From assembly GCA_907163375.1 (NCBI GenBank), contig CAJQUW010001730.1:248001-312000 (forward strand): a DNA stretch of 64,000 nucleotides. The letters run 5' to 3'. Origin of the DNA: Prostheceraeus crozeri (Eukaryota > Platyhelminthes > Polycladida > Euryleptidae). Both the position numbers and the translations under genes were made by a program. Position 1 is the stretch's first letter. Each line of letters begins with the position of its first letter. Positions 54,881 to 64,000 of this stretch are shown in pieces. The notes under the pieces were generated by a model. It was not told where the DNA came from. It made no database searches and saw only the letters and a list, made by a program, of their open reading frames with translations.

Positions 54881-56819
54881 TGTACAGGAAAATTATATCA
54901 CTATTTCCGCTTATTGTTCTATGCCATCAAACAAGATGTTTATTTTCCATGATTGGCTACTAAGTCACTCAAGGCAACCATAATTTCGGTACACAATGTC
55001 ACAAAATGCGGAATGGTTTATTTGAATACTTTCCTTTGTTTGAGTATTTTTTAATAATGTTATCCTTTTTTATCATCAGAAATTAAACTTGCTGGATTTC
55101 TTACAAACAACTAATTTCTTAAAAAAAGATAGTACATCTTTCTAGACATAAAGCCTGAGATAACAAAGGCTATGCCTAAGCCTGCGTGACACAGAAAATG
55201 CAAGATAGAAGCAAAAGAAATTAAGACTCAAAGTAACGCGGTGACCCAGCCAGAACCAACTCATGCCTGCTAATCTAATTTCCTTGAATATATTCATTTC
55301 ATCGAAAAAAAGTGTAAAATAGCCGGAACAAGGTTGCTTGACCGTTGATCATTGCTTGCTCAATCATGTACAAGTTTTGAGCTGTTTATTTCCTCTATTT
55401 TGAAGTTGTCGTCTCTTTCCAACTATTTAGACTGACATTGTAGCGATGCGATCTTCTTATCTGAAATTTCGCTTCAAATCCACCTACATGACTGACGATG
55501 ATGTTCTCTTAGAGCTCAAGCGGATGCTCTCTAACCATAATGGAGGTCAAGTGGTTTCATCAGCATGGTCTGACAGCAGATTCTGACAACTTTATCCACA
55601 GAGGTTTTCAATAAGTGAGACAATAGTCTGACAAAATTGACTTTGAACTGCAAAAGATGAATGATTTAGAACTTGATATCTTTTAACAGGTACTCATAGG
55701 TACGAAATACAGAGTCTTAATGATGATAATTTGATAAGCGATTTGTCAATCTTTTTGAAGAGATCATCCAGAGAAGTCAATCATTAATTTGACACTTCAG
55801 TACTGATTATTTCAACTATTGTGACACTCTAGAGAGGATTTTATGGCCTAGGTTTACATCTTTGTGCGAAATGTGGCAGCGTATTCAAATGCCAATTATA
55901 CTTGACATTTTTGGAAGTTCCTGCGGCAATGAGTCCTCCTTTGTTAGCAATTGTAGGAGGATAACTAAAAATGTAGTTATGAATTGAAACAATTATCTTT
56001 TTAAAGACATTTGACAGCCACCTTTTCTGAGTAAACTTTTCTTTCTGTGGCACAGCACAATAGTTACAGTAAAGTGCGTTTGTTTGATAATTGTTGGAAT
56101 CCACCAAAACGCAGTATGTACTGCAGGGTTTGAACCAGCCGGGTTTTTGGCGGCCTGCGTCATCAAGAACGGCCGGTCGGGGATGGGACGTTGGTTGACA
56201 TCTCTGTACCGGTTGGTTAAGGCATTGATCGTCAGATATTATTTGGTAAACTTATGCCATTATTCAATTTCCACATAGCATGCAAAGAATGCATGAATGG
56301 TGACCCTACCGTTACTCTGTATAAGCGAGAGTTACCTTTTGCAACACAACATTACACAATGCAATTATTCGCACTTTGATAATATGTTTTGTGCGATGAG
56401 CAGTAATACTCGAAATGACTTATTTGCTAGTTTAATGAGTTGTAGGCCTAGGCCTACTTCATATGTTATAGTAATGTTAACTGCATTTTCAGTGTCAATC
56501 AAACACAACCGAATTGAAAACAGATCATCAAAATAATAACCCAAACGGGCATTGATGTAATAATAGCATTGATACAATGCAGATATGATATGCGTATATC
56601 TACATGTATATCCCGCCTCCACAAGAAAGCTTTAAGCGGTCAACAAGTTCCAATAGGCTATAATAAGTTTTCAGGCGATAAAATTTCCGAGATGAATAAT
56701 TTGATCACTGACTGTACTGATGTTGCGAAACGTTTTGTCTGCTACGAGCAAACTTGACTGATCGTGATTCACTAAATTGACATTTATTTCTTCAATTCTG
56801 AGGGAATTCTACCCCCCCC
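54881..56819. other. Long stretch with no recognised gene
   Basis: Short frames only. GGTTTGAACC near 56,128 is a B-box-like word on the minus strand, but no tRNA fold or A box could be matched to it. One TAGGCCTAGGCCTA tandem lies near 56,445. Confidence 0.4.
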
Positions 56820-56935
56820 CATCGCACGAACTCTCGTTGAGCGCTCGTCGAAAGTTTCGGAAACGAACCTTGAAATGTCCATCACTTAGGCTCGTGCCCG
56901 AGCTTTCGATGAGCGCTCAACGAGTGTTCGTGTAC
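56820..56935. repeat. Inverted repeat around GAGCGCTC words
   Basis: A stretch starting CATCGCACGAACTCTCGTTG (56,820-56,854) is matched in reverse at 56,903-56,935, with about 31 of 34 positions agreeing by eye. A third GAGCGCTCG word with ACGTTCGACGAGCGCTCG lies at 57,128-57,145. The block is preceded by a C10 run. Confidence 0.55.
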
Positions 56936-58379
56936 GAACGTTCATAATAGTCTTTTTAGAAGCTTTCTTCATTTACAAAGATTTTGACTTGATTCGTTTA
57001 AAAGGTCAATCGGCTGTTAAGTTACTGTCAAACTAACTAATTGTCTTTAATTAGCTATCAGTTTCTTCAATATATTTGATATCTGAGCTTGACTATGTAT
57101 CTAATTATGATAAAGCACATAGGCCAAACGTTCGACGAGCGCTCGCGTACGAATGCTGAAAATAGTCAGAATCTCATTCTGCGTCTTTGTACTAAATTGA
57201 TGTATTCTATAGCAAGTCAGGTAGCAAATTACTATAAAATCAGTATGATTAACCACTCCTCCTAATTTGAAACTATTAGTACAAAAACATTTTTCAAAAA
57301 AAGTTATAAACAGAACTCTGCCTATATTTGCAGCTCTACATGCATAATTGATGTTCAGTAGAAAATTGTTCTCCTCCTGGTAATGGCTTTTTAGTTTTTA
57401 CGACAAAGTGTAAGAGAAAAGATATTCAAAATAAAATTTACTAGATAAAATCTTCAAAATTATAAAAAGCAATTTAACTCAATGCCATAAAAAATCATAC
57501 AGCATGGAAATATTGAAAAGTATTTGAACATATCAGAATACCACTTCAGACAAAAAATTATAAGTGCGCTTAACAAGAAACGTTGCTAGCTGCACAATGG
57601 TGAAATTATTATAGAAAAGCAGTTGATGCTCAATTATGACAATGTAGATCAATTTTGCATGAAATGTGCATGCAGGCCTACATGGTATCTAATTGTTCAT
57701 CACTGAAAATAAATGTGAGGCAAAACAACACTTTTGACATCTCGAGGCCTATCATACCGACTATTTTCAAGAGACGACGATTGGAAGAGAAAGTAGCACT
57801 GGACAGCATGCAATAAAAGCATCAGATAATAGAATGAGAGCCAAAAAAACAAAGCAGAGTTACCGTCATGCGCTCGAAGTTGGTCGAGAGATGTTGATGA
57901 ATATCACCCAGACGTACTAGCACAAAACTGAGTGGCCGTCATTCTATTGAAATGTTCTTAATTTAATGACATGTTATCCAGTATACGGACATCGACATTC
58001 AGACAACTATATGAGTATCCAGTTTTACATCTTCTCCTAATGTATCACTTAAAAAGGATAGGTAAAAGCCCTCAAGATGTTAAAAGTTGTTGTTTTGTCT
58101 GCAGTTCTCCGCGAAAATTTTAATGGTCAATCGTCATTTCAATTGATCATCATTGGACAAGCAATATACGGTACATCAAGTAGCAAGTTCATGAACAATA
58201 TCAGGAAGAATAAAAAGGATAGTCTTCGATCACAAATCATTAGTTTTTTTTAGAATCAGAATCATCTGAAATTAACACATTTTAATCACAAGAATCAGAA
58301 TCATCTGAAGTTGACACACTTTTATCACTATCTGTCTCGGCATCTGCGTTACAAAGCAAGTCAATGTCGGGATGATATG
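56936..58379. other. Stretch with no recognised gene
   Basis: AT-rich. Around 58,255-58,345 the minus strand encodes an acidic Ser/Asp tail (SVSTSDDSDSCD, then a stop) in a frame different from the DUF4806 exon just upstream. Nothing else was recognised. Confidence 0.4.
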
Positions 58380-58775
58380 TTATCGAATCATCAACAAGGC
58401 CAAGTTCTGGATGCCTTGATCGGAATGTCTTGGACTCTGCTCGATTTTTGAGGACTTTATTGCGTTGGAGAGTGAAGAAATTATCTCCTCTTGAGATACT
58501 CGGGTGACGTGCGCGCTCGTTGTCAATATGGCGCGGTACATATTTGGAACGTGGTCCAATAAATTGTATTTCTTACAATGTGTCCTCCCCTGACCAGAAA
58601 AATATTGCCACAAATATACTGGAGCTACTGCATATAAGCACTTTCGAATCAAACTTTTTACATTTGCCGTCATGGTCCGGCTGGGAGCAAGTTCACACAT
58701 GCAGTTGACCAACGCTCTTCTGCGACGAATAACGGTCTTCGAAGACCCAGAAAATTCACGATCCTTTGCAATCAT
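58380..58775 (-). CDS. DUF4806-like C-terminal exon
   Basis: After a good splice acceptor (TTTAATTCCAG on the minus strand, ending at 58,776) the frame reads MIAKDREFSGSSKT, CMCELAPSRTMTANVKSLIR, YLWQYFSGQGRTHCKKYNLL and RVSQEEIISSLSNAIKSSK. The order of a helix with x-x-x-I-R/M-x-x-L, then W/Y-x-G-x-x-x-x-x-K-x-x-x-L-L and a final T/S-x-E-E-I helix fits DUF4806, a domain of unknown function common in invertebrate genomes and often near TNP2-type transposases. An acidic tail continues in the next frame, which may mean a frameshift near the end. Confidence 0.5.
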   Translation of the reverse strand: MIAKDREFSGSSKTVIRRRRALVNCMCELAPSRTMTANVKSLIRKCLYAVAPVYLWQYFSGQGRTHCKKYNLLDHVPNMYRAILTTSAHVTRVSQEEIISSLSNAIKSSKIEQSPRHSDQGIQNLALLMIR

Positions 58776-58885
58776 CTGGAATTAAATCAAATCTGTTTAT
58801 CGGATCTGTTCATTTATAAGTGAAACAGCATAATGAATAATAATGTATTCAATAGGACTTGGTTGTTCATTAATTTGTTTTCTTT

Positions 58886-59074
58886 TGTTGGGAAACCAAG
58901 TAAACAAGATGGTAGTAGTTTCAGTTTCATTACATGTAGGCACCCTACTTTATTAATTTCGTCCTCCTCTTATGCCATCATCAGAAATACGATGATGGCC
59001 CAAGGGGAGGCCGAAATTAATAGAGTATTAAAACTGGAACTATTACCATCTTGTTTACTTGGTTTCCGAACAAA
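58886..59074. mobile_element. Palindromic MITE, about 189 bp
   Basis: The left arm starts TTTTGTTGGGAAACCAAGTA and contains ACAAGATGGTAGTAGTTTCAG. The right arm mirrors it (CATCTTGTTTACTTGGTTTCC, then GAACAAAA). The centre CCATCATCAGAAATACGATGATGG closes the hairpin, so nearly the whole element is self-complementary. Confidence 0.7.
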
Positions 59075-61199
59075 AACATTATATAACAATGTAGCACCAA
59101 GTTCAACCAAATGTCACCGAAATTACTCAAGCATATTACTATATTGGTAAAATCTAGTTCAATATTCAAGATTGTAATCTCTAGGCAACATTATCCCGTA
59201 TTTTCTATTCGTATGTATATCTACAGGTAACTTTATACACTGCAGATAAATAAGATAAATTTGTCATAGAAAAAGCAGTCAACCGACGAGGATATCGTAT
59301 TTCACTAGGTACTTACATGTATATGAAAGAAATCCCAGGAGAAAAAATAATTTTATATGTCGTCATAATAATTTTTATACACTTACGTCGTCAATTCTGG
59401 TTAGGATTGGTAAACCCAGTGCTGCCATGCACTGCTGGTAATTAGTCTCTTATCTAATTTCCTTATTGCTGCTTGCCATACGCTTTATACATTTTATTGT
59501 AAATTCGGTGTCAGGATCCTCCTCGACTTCACCAGTTTGTTGTCGGAAGAGGCAGTCGATATTTGATTCTAAGATATCCTGTCGGGCAGCCAACGCTCAA
59601 ACTGATTGAATATTTCATCCGTTTTTGCCTGAGATGATAAATTCATTCGTAACAAAACATCGCTGTCATTAAAATCAGCTACAGAAGATGAATGAAATTA
59701 GCCGAAAACACAAATCACACGTTTAGACGCAGAATCTTTATCGCATTTTTTATCAACTGAACGCACAATTGGCAAGCCAACTTATTCTGAATTTAATTTG
59801 TACATTAAGATATACTTACTGGTTCAATCCAACTATTTGACGCACATTGAATCTGTAGTTAAATGACACAATTTGATGAACAGCTGACAGATACAAATGC
59901 TTTCCGAAGTCTACTTACACTTATTGACTAGCCAATTTTACACCTACAAATGCTTGAGTCACCACCAATGACCTAGAAAACCTACTCTACACTTATTGAA
60001 TTGTTAGTTAATCCATTTTGCAACGCAAAGGCGATTCTTTGATTCTATTTTTGCTTCTCATTATTTACATATTATAACGATTGCAAATTTCCTAATTTTT
60101 TCAAACATTATCATCAAGTAAATAATTGACACACAAAAAATACGTTTCTACAAGCGAAAGGTCATCGCACACACTTCTATATTATATGTAGGTGTCTGCT
60201 TGCACCTTATATATATGCATAATATATCTTCACGGCAGTTACCATCAAATAAATAGTTATTTCACACAAAAACGTACGTATATGTGTGCATAGATGCGTG
60301 CACATGCATGGATATATGCGAAATGGCCTTGAAATACTCCATTGCTTTCCTACATTTCTATTGTCTGTGCTAGACCCTTTGATGATTTATATGTATTTAT
60401 AGAATTTGAATCAGTTATTTCGTATAGCATCTTCTGTACTATATACTTTTCTCTCTGTTTAGTATCGTGAACAGGCCGGTTGGCAAAGCTTTTGAGTTTA
60501 CTTTATAGCATAATTCTAGCAGCAAGGGTTGCTGTTTTTCTTTTTTCTAGTGATTGATTTAAATACATGTAGTACCACAAATTATATGAAAACTTACTTT
60601 AATTTGATTCAGCAATGTTATCACATCCTTTTTGTCATCGTCGGGCTCATTTCGGCAGTGCTCATATGTGGAAACACATGCGGTCTCAAATGAGTTAGCA
60701 CACAATAATTACTTCGTGTCACCAGTTGGCAATATGTTAGGAATAGGAGGAGATTCGTTGTTGTCCATTGTTACAATCTTTTTGTACTATAAAAGGAGCG
60801 GCAGTCGATATCGTGTCGATGTCTGTAAATAAAACATAGTTATATTGATCAAGGATGCGTAATGTGAGTTTGGTGCGATTTATATAAATGTAAGCCTAAA
60901 GCCGTTGTAGATGTCGTCGTATGAAGGCATGTACTGAGAAAATCCTAACCTGTCATAACAATTTTCTAGTCAAGTTTGGATATTTCTCAGCCAGGCAGCT
61001 GACATCGCAGTGCGCATTTTAAACAATAAAATGAACACCGTTTTTTTATTGGTTATACCATTTCAGTATTTCACACACATATTTTAGTTTGTTTTGATTG
61101 TATCCGTCTTTTGCGGTTGTTTTATTTTTGTTTTTACTATTACTATCAGTATTACTTATTATTACACATATCACTACTGTAGTAATTTTAGAATGCCAG
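59075..61199. other. Long stretch with no recognised gene
   Basis: AT-rich sequence with short frames only; probably intronic if the DUF4806 exons on either side belong to one gene. No repeats of note were recognised. Confidence 0.4.
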
Positions 61200-61278
61200 C
61201 CGCATATAAGTTTATGCGGGGCCCCGCCCGCCTGGGCTTGAGCGTTCAGGTAGAGGGGCCGAAACGCGACCAGGCGGG
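61200..61278 (+). ncRNA. Nested pseudoknot RNA motif, copy B
   Basis: P1: GGCCCC (61,220-61,225) with GGGGCC (61,255-61,260). P2: CCCGCCTGG (61,227-61,235) with CCAGGCGGG (61,270-61,278). The connecting GAAACGCGA (61,261-61,269) is identical to copy A, and GCTTGAGCGT replaces GTTTGAGCGT. Five base pairs differ from copy A by compensating changes. An extra hairpin CCGCATA/TATGCGG (61,200-61,219) sits just upstream. No PLE coding sequence is adjacent, so this may be a solo terminal repeat or an independent unit. Confidence 0.6.
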
Positions 61279-62394
61279 TACTTGCTGACGACTGGCTATT
61301 GTTTTATTTGTTTTAACGTTGTTTTTTATCGCTAACTGCCCTATTGTGATGAATGGACTGTGTCGGTTTCTGATCTCCATGGGGTTGACATGGTGATTAC
61401 TAAGTGTCTATTTATATATAAGTTCCTAATCAATCGAGTCTGAAACTTTGACCAAGGAGATCACTTGTTAAGCGGCCTTGTACGATCTCGTACACATAAG
61501 GGTGAAGTCCAGCCCGTATAGCGCTATGTTATGTACCCCCGGGAAAGTCCGCCCGGCACGCAATCAGATCCTTCAAGTCTTTGTGCTTAAAGACCTTCAT
61601 GCATTCATGCATTTGTCGAGGATCACAAGTCAAAGGACCATTAGGGGTAAGGTCCAGCCCCGCTTTAGAAGCGCTGATTGAAAATGGACTAGTGGGAAGG
61701 TCCTCCACACCGATCTCGTCAGGTTTGGCTCTAAAATGTAGTACTAGGATAGTTAAAAATTTGACGCGCAGACGTTTAATGTCTGCCGGTGGGAAATGAA
61801 ACATTTAGACGTCGTTATGGGAATGTCCCAGCTTCAATGTATATATTCGTTGCTATATTGTCGCACATATAATTAGGCCTATAATCGTTGAGGCTGTTTC
61901 AGTAGCTGTCTCACTCAAGTAAGGGCCAAGAGCAAATGACTCTCAGTGAATCTTGGCATGGTTTTTATAAATGATGAGATTTACCAGACTCAGAAAGTTT
62001 GTGTAGTGCAACCCCGATGACAGGAGAAGGAGTAGCACCTTCCCGCTGTAACAAATCCCGCTGGTATTCCTGGTTTCCACTCCTGTCATTGAAGTGCAGG
62101 TCCCAAGCAACTCGGCGGCGTAGACGGGTGATGGCTGGCGTCGATGAGAGAAAGAAGAGTTACAAATCGGGTAGGCTGAGCTCGATAGCCGCGGTGAAGG
62201 CAGTCAGCCTAGGAGATAGATAAAAAATGTTCCCCAGACAACTCTTAAAATGTCTTAAAATCGAGGTTGAAGGTAAGCAAGGGTATCTCCTCGTATAAAA
62301 CAAAACACTAGCAAAACCTCATGAATTGTGCAGGAAATAGGATGGCCCCCAGTTCCCGGCAGCCCTTCATTGGGCAGGGGATGCGATTAATCTC
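61279..62394. other. Stretch with one unassigned minus-strand ORF
   Basis: The minus frame at 61,804-61,529 (91 codons) reads MFHFPPADIKRLRVKFLTIL, then KAGLDLTPNGPLTCDPRQMH and MKVFKHKDLKDLIACRADFP. It has a protein-like look but no family was recognised, and a competing plus-strand frame covers the same bases. The rest shows nothing recognisable. Confidence 0.3.
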
Positions 62395-62612
62395 CGGTTC
62401 GAAAGACAAAAGTTTAGGTGTGAGATTCGGCAGTTGGCATGTCGGTAGCTTCTGTGGAAGAGGAACTGAAGTCTGCCAAGAGCTATGAAAACGGAATGTA
62501 TTTTTACAGAACTTTTTTTACAGTGCGTACACAGGAAGTACGGTAGAGAGGTTATAGAACTCGGTTTTATGGGCGCCAAAAGCCAAAGAAGCAAAGGACA
62601 ATGAGGTACATC
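62395..62612 (+). pseudogene. LINE endonuclease N-terminal scrap
   Basis: Plus-strand frames give GVRFGSWHVGSFCGRGTEVC and, after a frameshift, YGREVIELGFMGAKSQRSKG. This parallels the start of LINE EEP endonucleases of the type L-N-V-G-S-M-x-G-R-x-x-E-V...C-V-Q-E-V-R...G-x-K-G-x-R-Y-K. It is a short dead fragment of a family different from the two larger LINEs. Confidence 0.5.
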
Positions 62613-63017
62613 CGGCCACCCTCGCTCACACAAAACCGGATTGAAACTGGTTTAATAAGCAGAATTACACAATGATCAGATATTTTTAACTGACACAGCC
62701 TTAGAGAAAGAGATTTAGCGGTTAAACAATCTTATCCTGTACATCCTCTTCAATTGTACAATGGTATTATTATATTTCTTTATTTTAGTTTGGTAGACTT
62801 TTTTAACACATCTAGAATTTCTGGTACTTTTTCGTTGAAATTTCTGAGTAGGGAACATAATGAAGAGAACTAACAGAATAAACCTGAAAAAATTATGGGA
62901 AACATCTATATGTAGTAAAGAAGCCATCTCGCAGAACAAGCGTGAATCAGAGAAAAAAATGAAGCGAACAATTAATAGATAGTAGTTTGCATGACACTGA
63001 TGAATATGTTAACTTAC
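62613..63017. other. Probable intron downstream of the DUF4806 N-terminal exon
   Basis: On the minus strand this begins with the consensus donor GTAAGT at 63,012-63,017. No further exon could be identified with confidence. Confidence 0.35.
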
Positions 63018-63338
63018 TAAAGGAAGCTTTCTTCGTGATTGAAGTATCTTCACTAGAGGAGGACATTTGCTTCAAATATCCTCTAAGAGCTGCATGCGCC
63101 TTTTCGAAATCATGGAAATCATCATATATCAACCCGACATACGGTCTCCACAGCTCATAGTTAGGTTCCGAACAATTACTGATCAACATTATTATTCGTA
63201 AATTTGTCTCATCTTCACATCCAGGTGTTGGCCACCAACAGAAAATATTCTCTCCTCCACCCAACTTCTCCCCAAGATTTTCTTTGACCCAGCTTGAAGG
63301 TACAACGAACATCGACTTATCAACTTTGAAGTAGAAAA
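63018..63338 (-). CDS. N-terminal exon of a DUF4806-type protein
   Basis: The minus-strand frame reads VFYFKVDKSMFVVPSSWVKE, then FCWWPTPGCEDETN, YELWRPYVGLIYDDFHDFEK and AHAALRGYLKQMSSSSEDTS. The order of x-F-x-x-D-x-S-x-x-V-V-P-S-S-W, a W-P segment, W-x-x-Y and a Y-D-x-F-x-x-x-x-K-A helix is the usual front of DUF4806-containing proteins. It ends at a perfect splice donor (A, then GTAAGT). A possible acceptor AAATTGACAG precedes it. The C-terminal DUF4806 exon at 58.4-58.8 kb lies on the same strand, 4.2 kb downstream, so one gene is plausible. No ATG is visible in the exon. Confidence 0.5.
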
Positions 63339-63341
63339 CTG

Positions 63342-64000
63342 TCAATTTTCTCTAACAGCAGCGAGTAACTTTGAGTTACCACTCTTCTTAGGACCTCTTA
63401 AAATCCAAAGTAATAACTTTTTCATGATACCTCCACCCCGGTGCATAAAATCGGGAGGAAATGATTGTATCATATCTATGGGGAGTGACTCAACAGACCT
63501 AGTACCATCGATATTATGATGAAGTTTTTGAGATCGATCCCGGAAGTTATCATCAGTTCTTGGAATACGTCCACACTGTAAACTGTCACCTCCTAAAATC
63601 GAAGAAATCTGCATCCTAAAGCGCGACACACTAGAATTTTAGGAGGTTGCGTGAAATAGAATGCTGACATACTAAAGAGAACAATAACACTAGTGCGCTA
63701 GCCTCCTAAAACGCTTTGCTTTAGGATTTTTTTATTAGTTACGAATAGTGTCTCGCTTCAGTGTGTGATTTAGGACGTGCTGGTTTAGAGTGCATAGGTA
63801 CCTATAAAAACAGTTCGTTTGCCGTCATGAGTACCAGCTGCCTTCATGCACATGTCACATCCATACGTGGCACTGAACTGCTTAACATTATTTATCACAG
63901 CGCGTGCTGGTGCGTCTGATACGCATGCTTTCATGCGTATTCCGAATACTTTCCATTCAATTTGAATTCCAGATAACATAAGTGATTTCAATTCTGAAAG
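63342..64000 (-). pseudogene. TNP2/CACTA-like transposase, split by a MITE, runs off the right edge
   Basis: From the right edge on the minus strand the frame reads LSELKSLMLSGIQIEWKVFG, then ACVSDAPARAVINNVKQFSA and YGCDMCMKAAGTHDGKRTVF. After the MITE it continues GRIPRTDDNFRDRSQKLHHN, SLPIDMIQSFPPDFMHRGGG and IMKKLLLWILRGP. The pattern C-D-A-P-A-R-A...G-C-x-x-C and I-D-M-x-x-x-F-P-x-D-x-M-H is that of animal transposase domain proteins related to plant TNP2 (EnSpm/CACTA). Coding stops soon after, short of the family length. A DUF4806 exon follows at once, as is common near such transposases. Confidence 0.65.
63574..63792. mobile_element. MITE with CACTGTAAAC end, CA/TG target duplication, inside the transposase
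   Basis: The left end is CACTGTAAACTG and the right end GGTTTAGAGTG, with about 19 of 25 terminal positions matching in reverse. The flanking dinucleotide is CA on both sides (63,572-73 and 63,793-94). An internal inverted repeat CCTCCTAAAAT/ATTTTAGGAGG is present. Without the MITE and one CA copy the transposase reading frame is continuous, which fixes the insertion limits to the base. Confidence 0.8.

Noticed and set aside
56113-56280. tRNA-like segment with GGTTTGAACC (B box on the minus strand) and a GGTTGGTTAAGGC A-box-like word on the plus strand
   Set aside because: The two boxes are on opposite strands and no arm pairs properly.
1-64000. CRISPR arrays, bacterial operons or phage signals
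   Set aside because: No regular short repeats with unique spacers. The tandem repeats have no variable spacers, and the gene content is that of an animal genome.

Overview
This window looks like intergenic or intronic DNA from an animal nuclear genome. It is AT-rich, shows no operons or bacterial signals, and consists mostly of transposable elements in various states of decay. The mix is Polinton, RTE and CR1/L2-like LINEs, Penelope-like elements (PLEs), piggyBac, hAT, a TNP2/CACTA-like element, foldback elements and many MITEs. This mix, and the excess of the palindrome TAGGCCTA, suggest a marine invertebrate. An echinoderm or related deuterostome is my guess, not something the sequence proves. 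No complete host gene can be named with confidence.

Layout. At 1-6.05 kb lie the remains of a Polinton/Maverick-type element with capsid, phospholipase-like, integrase and protease parts, broken in several places. At 6-10.8 kb is non-coding DNA with a palindromic repeat block near 7 kb. At 10.8-14.5 kb an RTE-type LINE (minus) abuts a decayed piggyBac transposase (plus). At 15.56-17.5 kb is a foldback element whose arms are arrays of a 76-bp repeat; a further array of the same unit is at 27.7-28.06 kb. At 18.4-23 kb are a LINE 3' end, a piggyBac MITE, a TA-target MITE and a PLE endonuclease scrap. At 23.4-26.67 kb is the best preserved element, a CR1/L2-like LINE with an uninterrupted 892-residue ORF2. 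A related minus-strand LINE fragment touches its tail.

At 28.6-29.7 kb are four tRNA-Thr(AGT)-like sequences, three of them on an exact 298-bp period. At 31.2-32.4 kb is a mosaic of direct and inverted repeats. At 33.3-37.2 kb are a piggyBac pseudogene and two hAT elements, the second with a perfect 8-bp target duplication and a piggyBac-like ORF inside. At 38.6-46.5 kb are PLE and LINE scraps, MITEs and a 1.87-kb piggyBac derivative. At 47.9-48.05 kb a tRNA-like Pol III promoter is joined to a near-canonical type I hammerhead ribozyme. At 51.6-53.9 kb are a decayed PLE, a pseudoknotted RNA motif and a MITE. From 58.4 kb to the right edge, on the minus strand, lie exons of a DUF4806-type protein and a TNP2/CACTA-like transposase split by a MITE.

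The two most interesting signals are RNA ones. One is the tRNA-hammerhead composite at 47,915-48,053. The other is a nested pseudoknot present at 53,047-53,111 and 61,220-61,278, supported by five compensatory base-pair changes between the two copies, with the first copy at the 3' side of a PLE.
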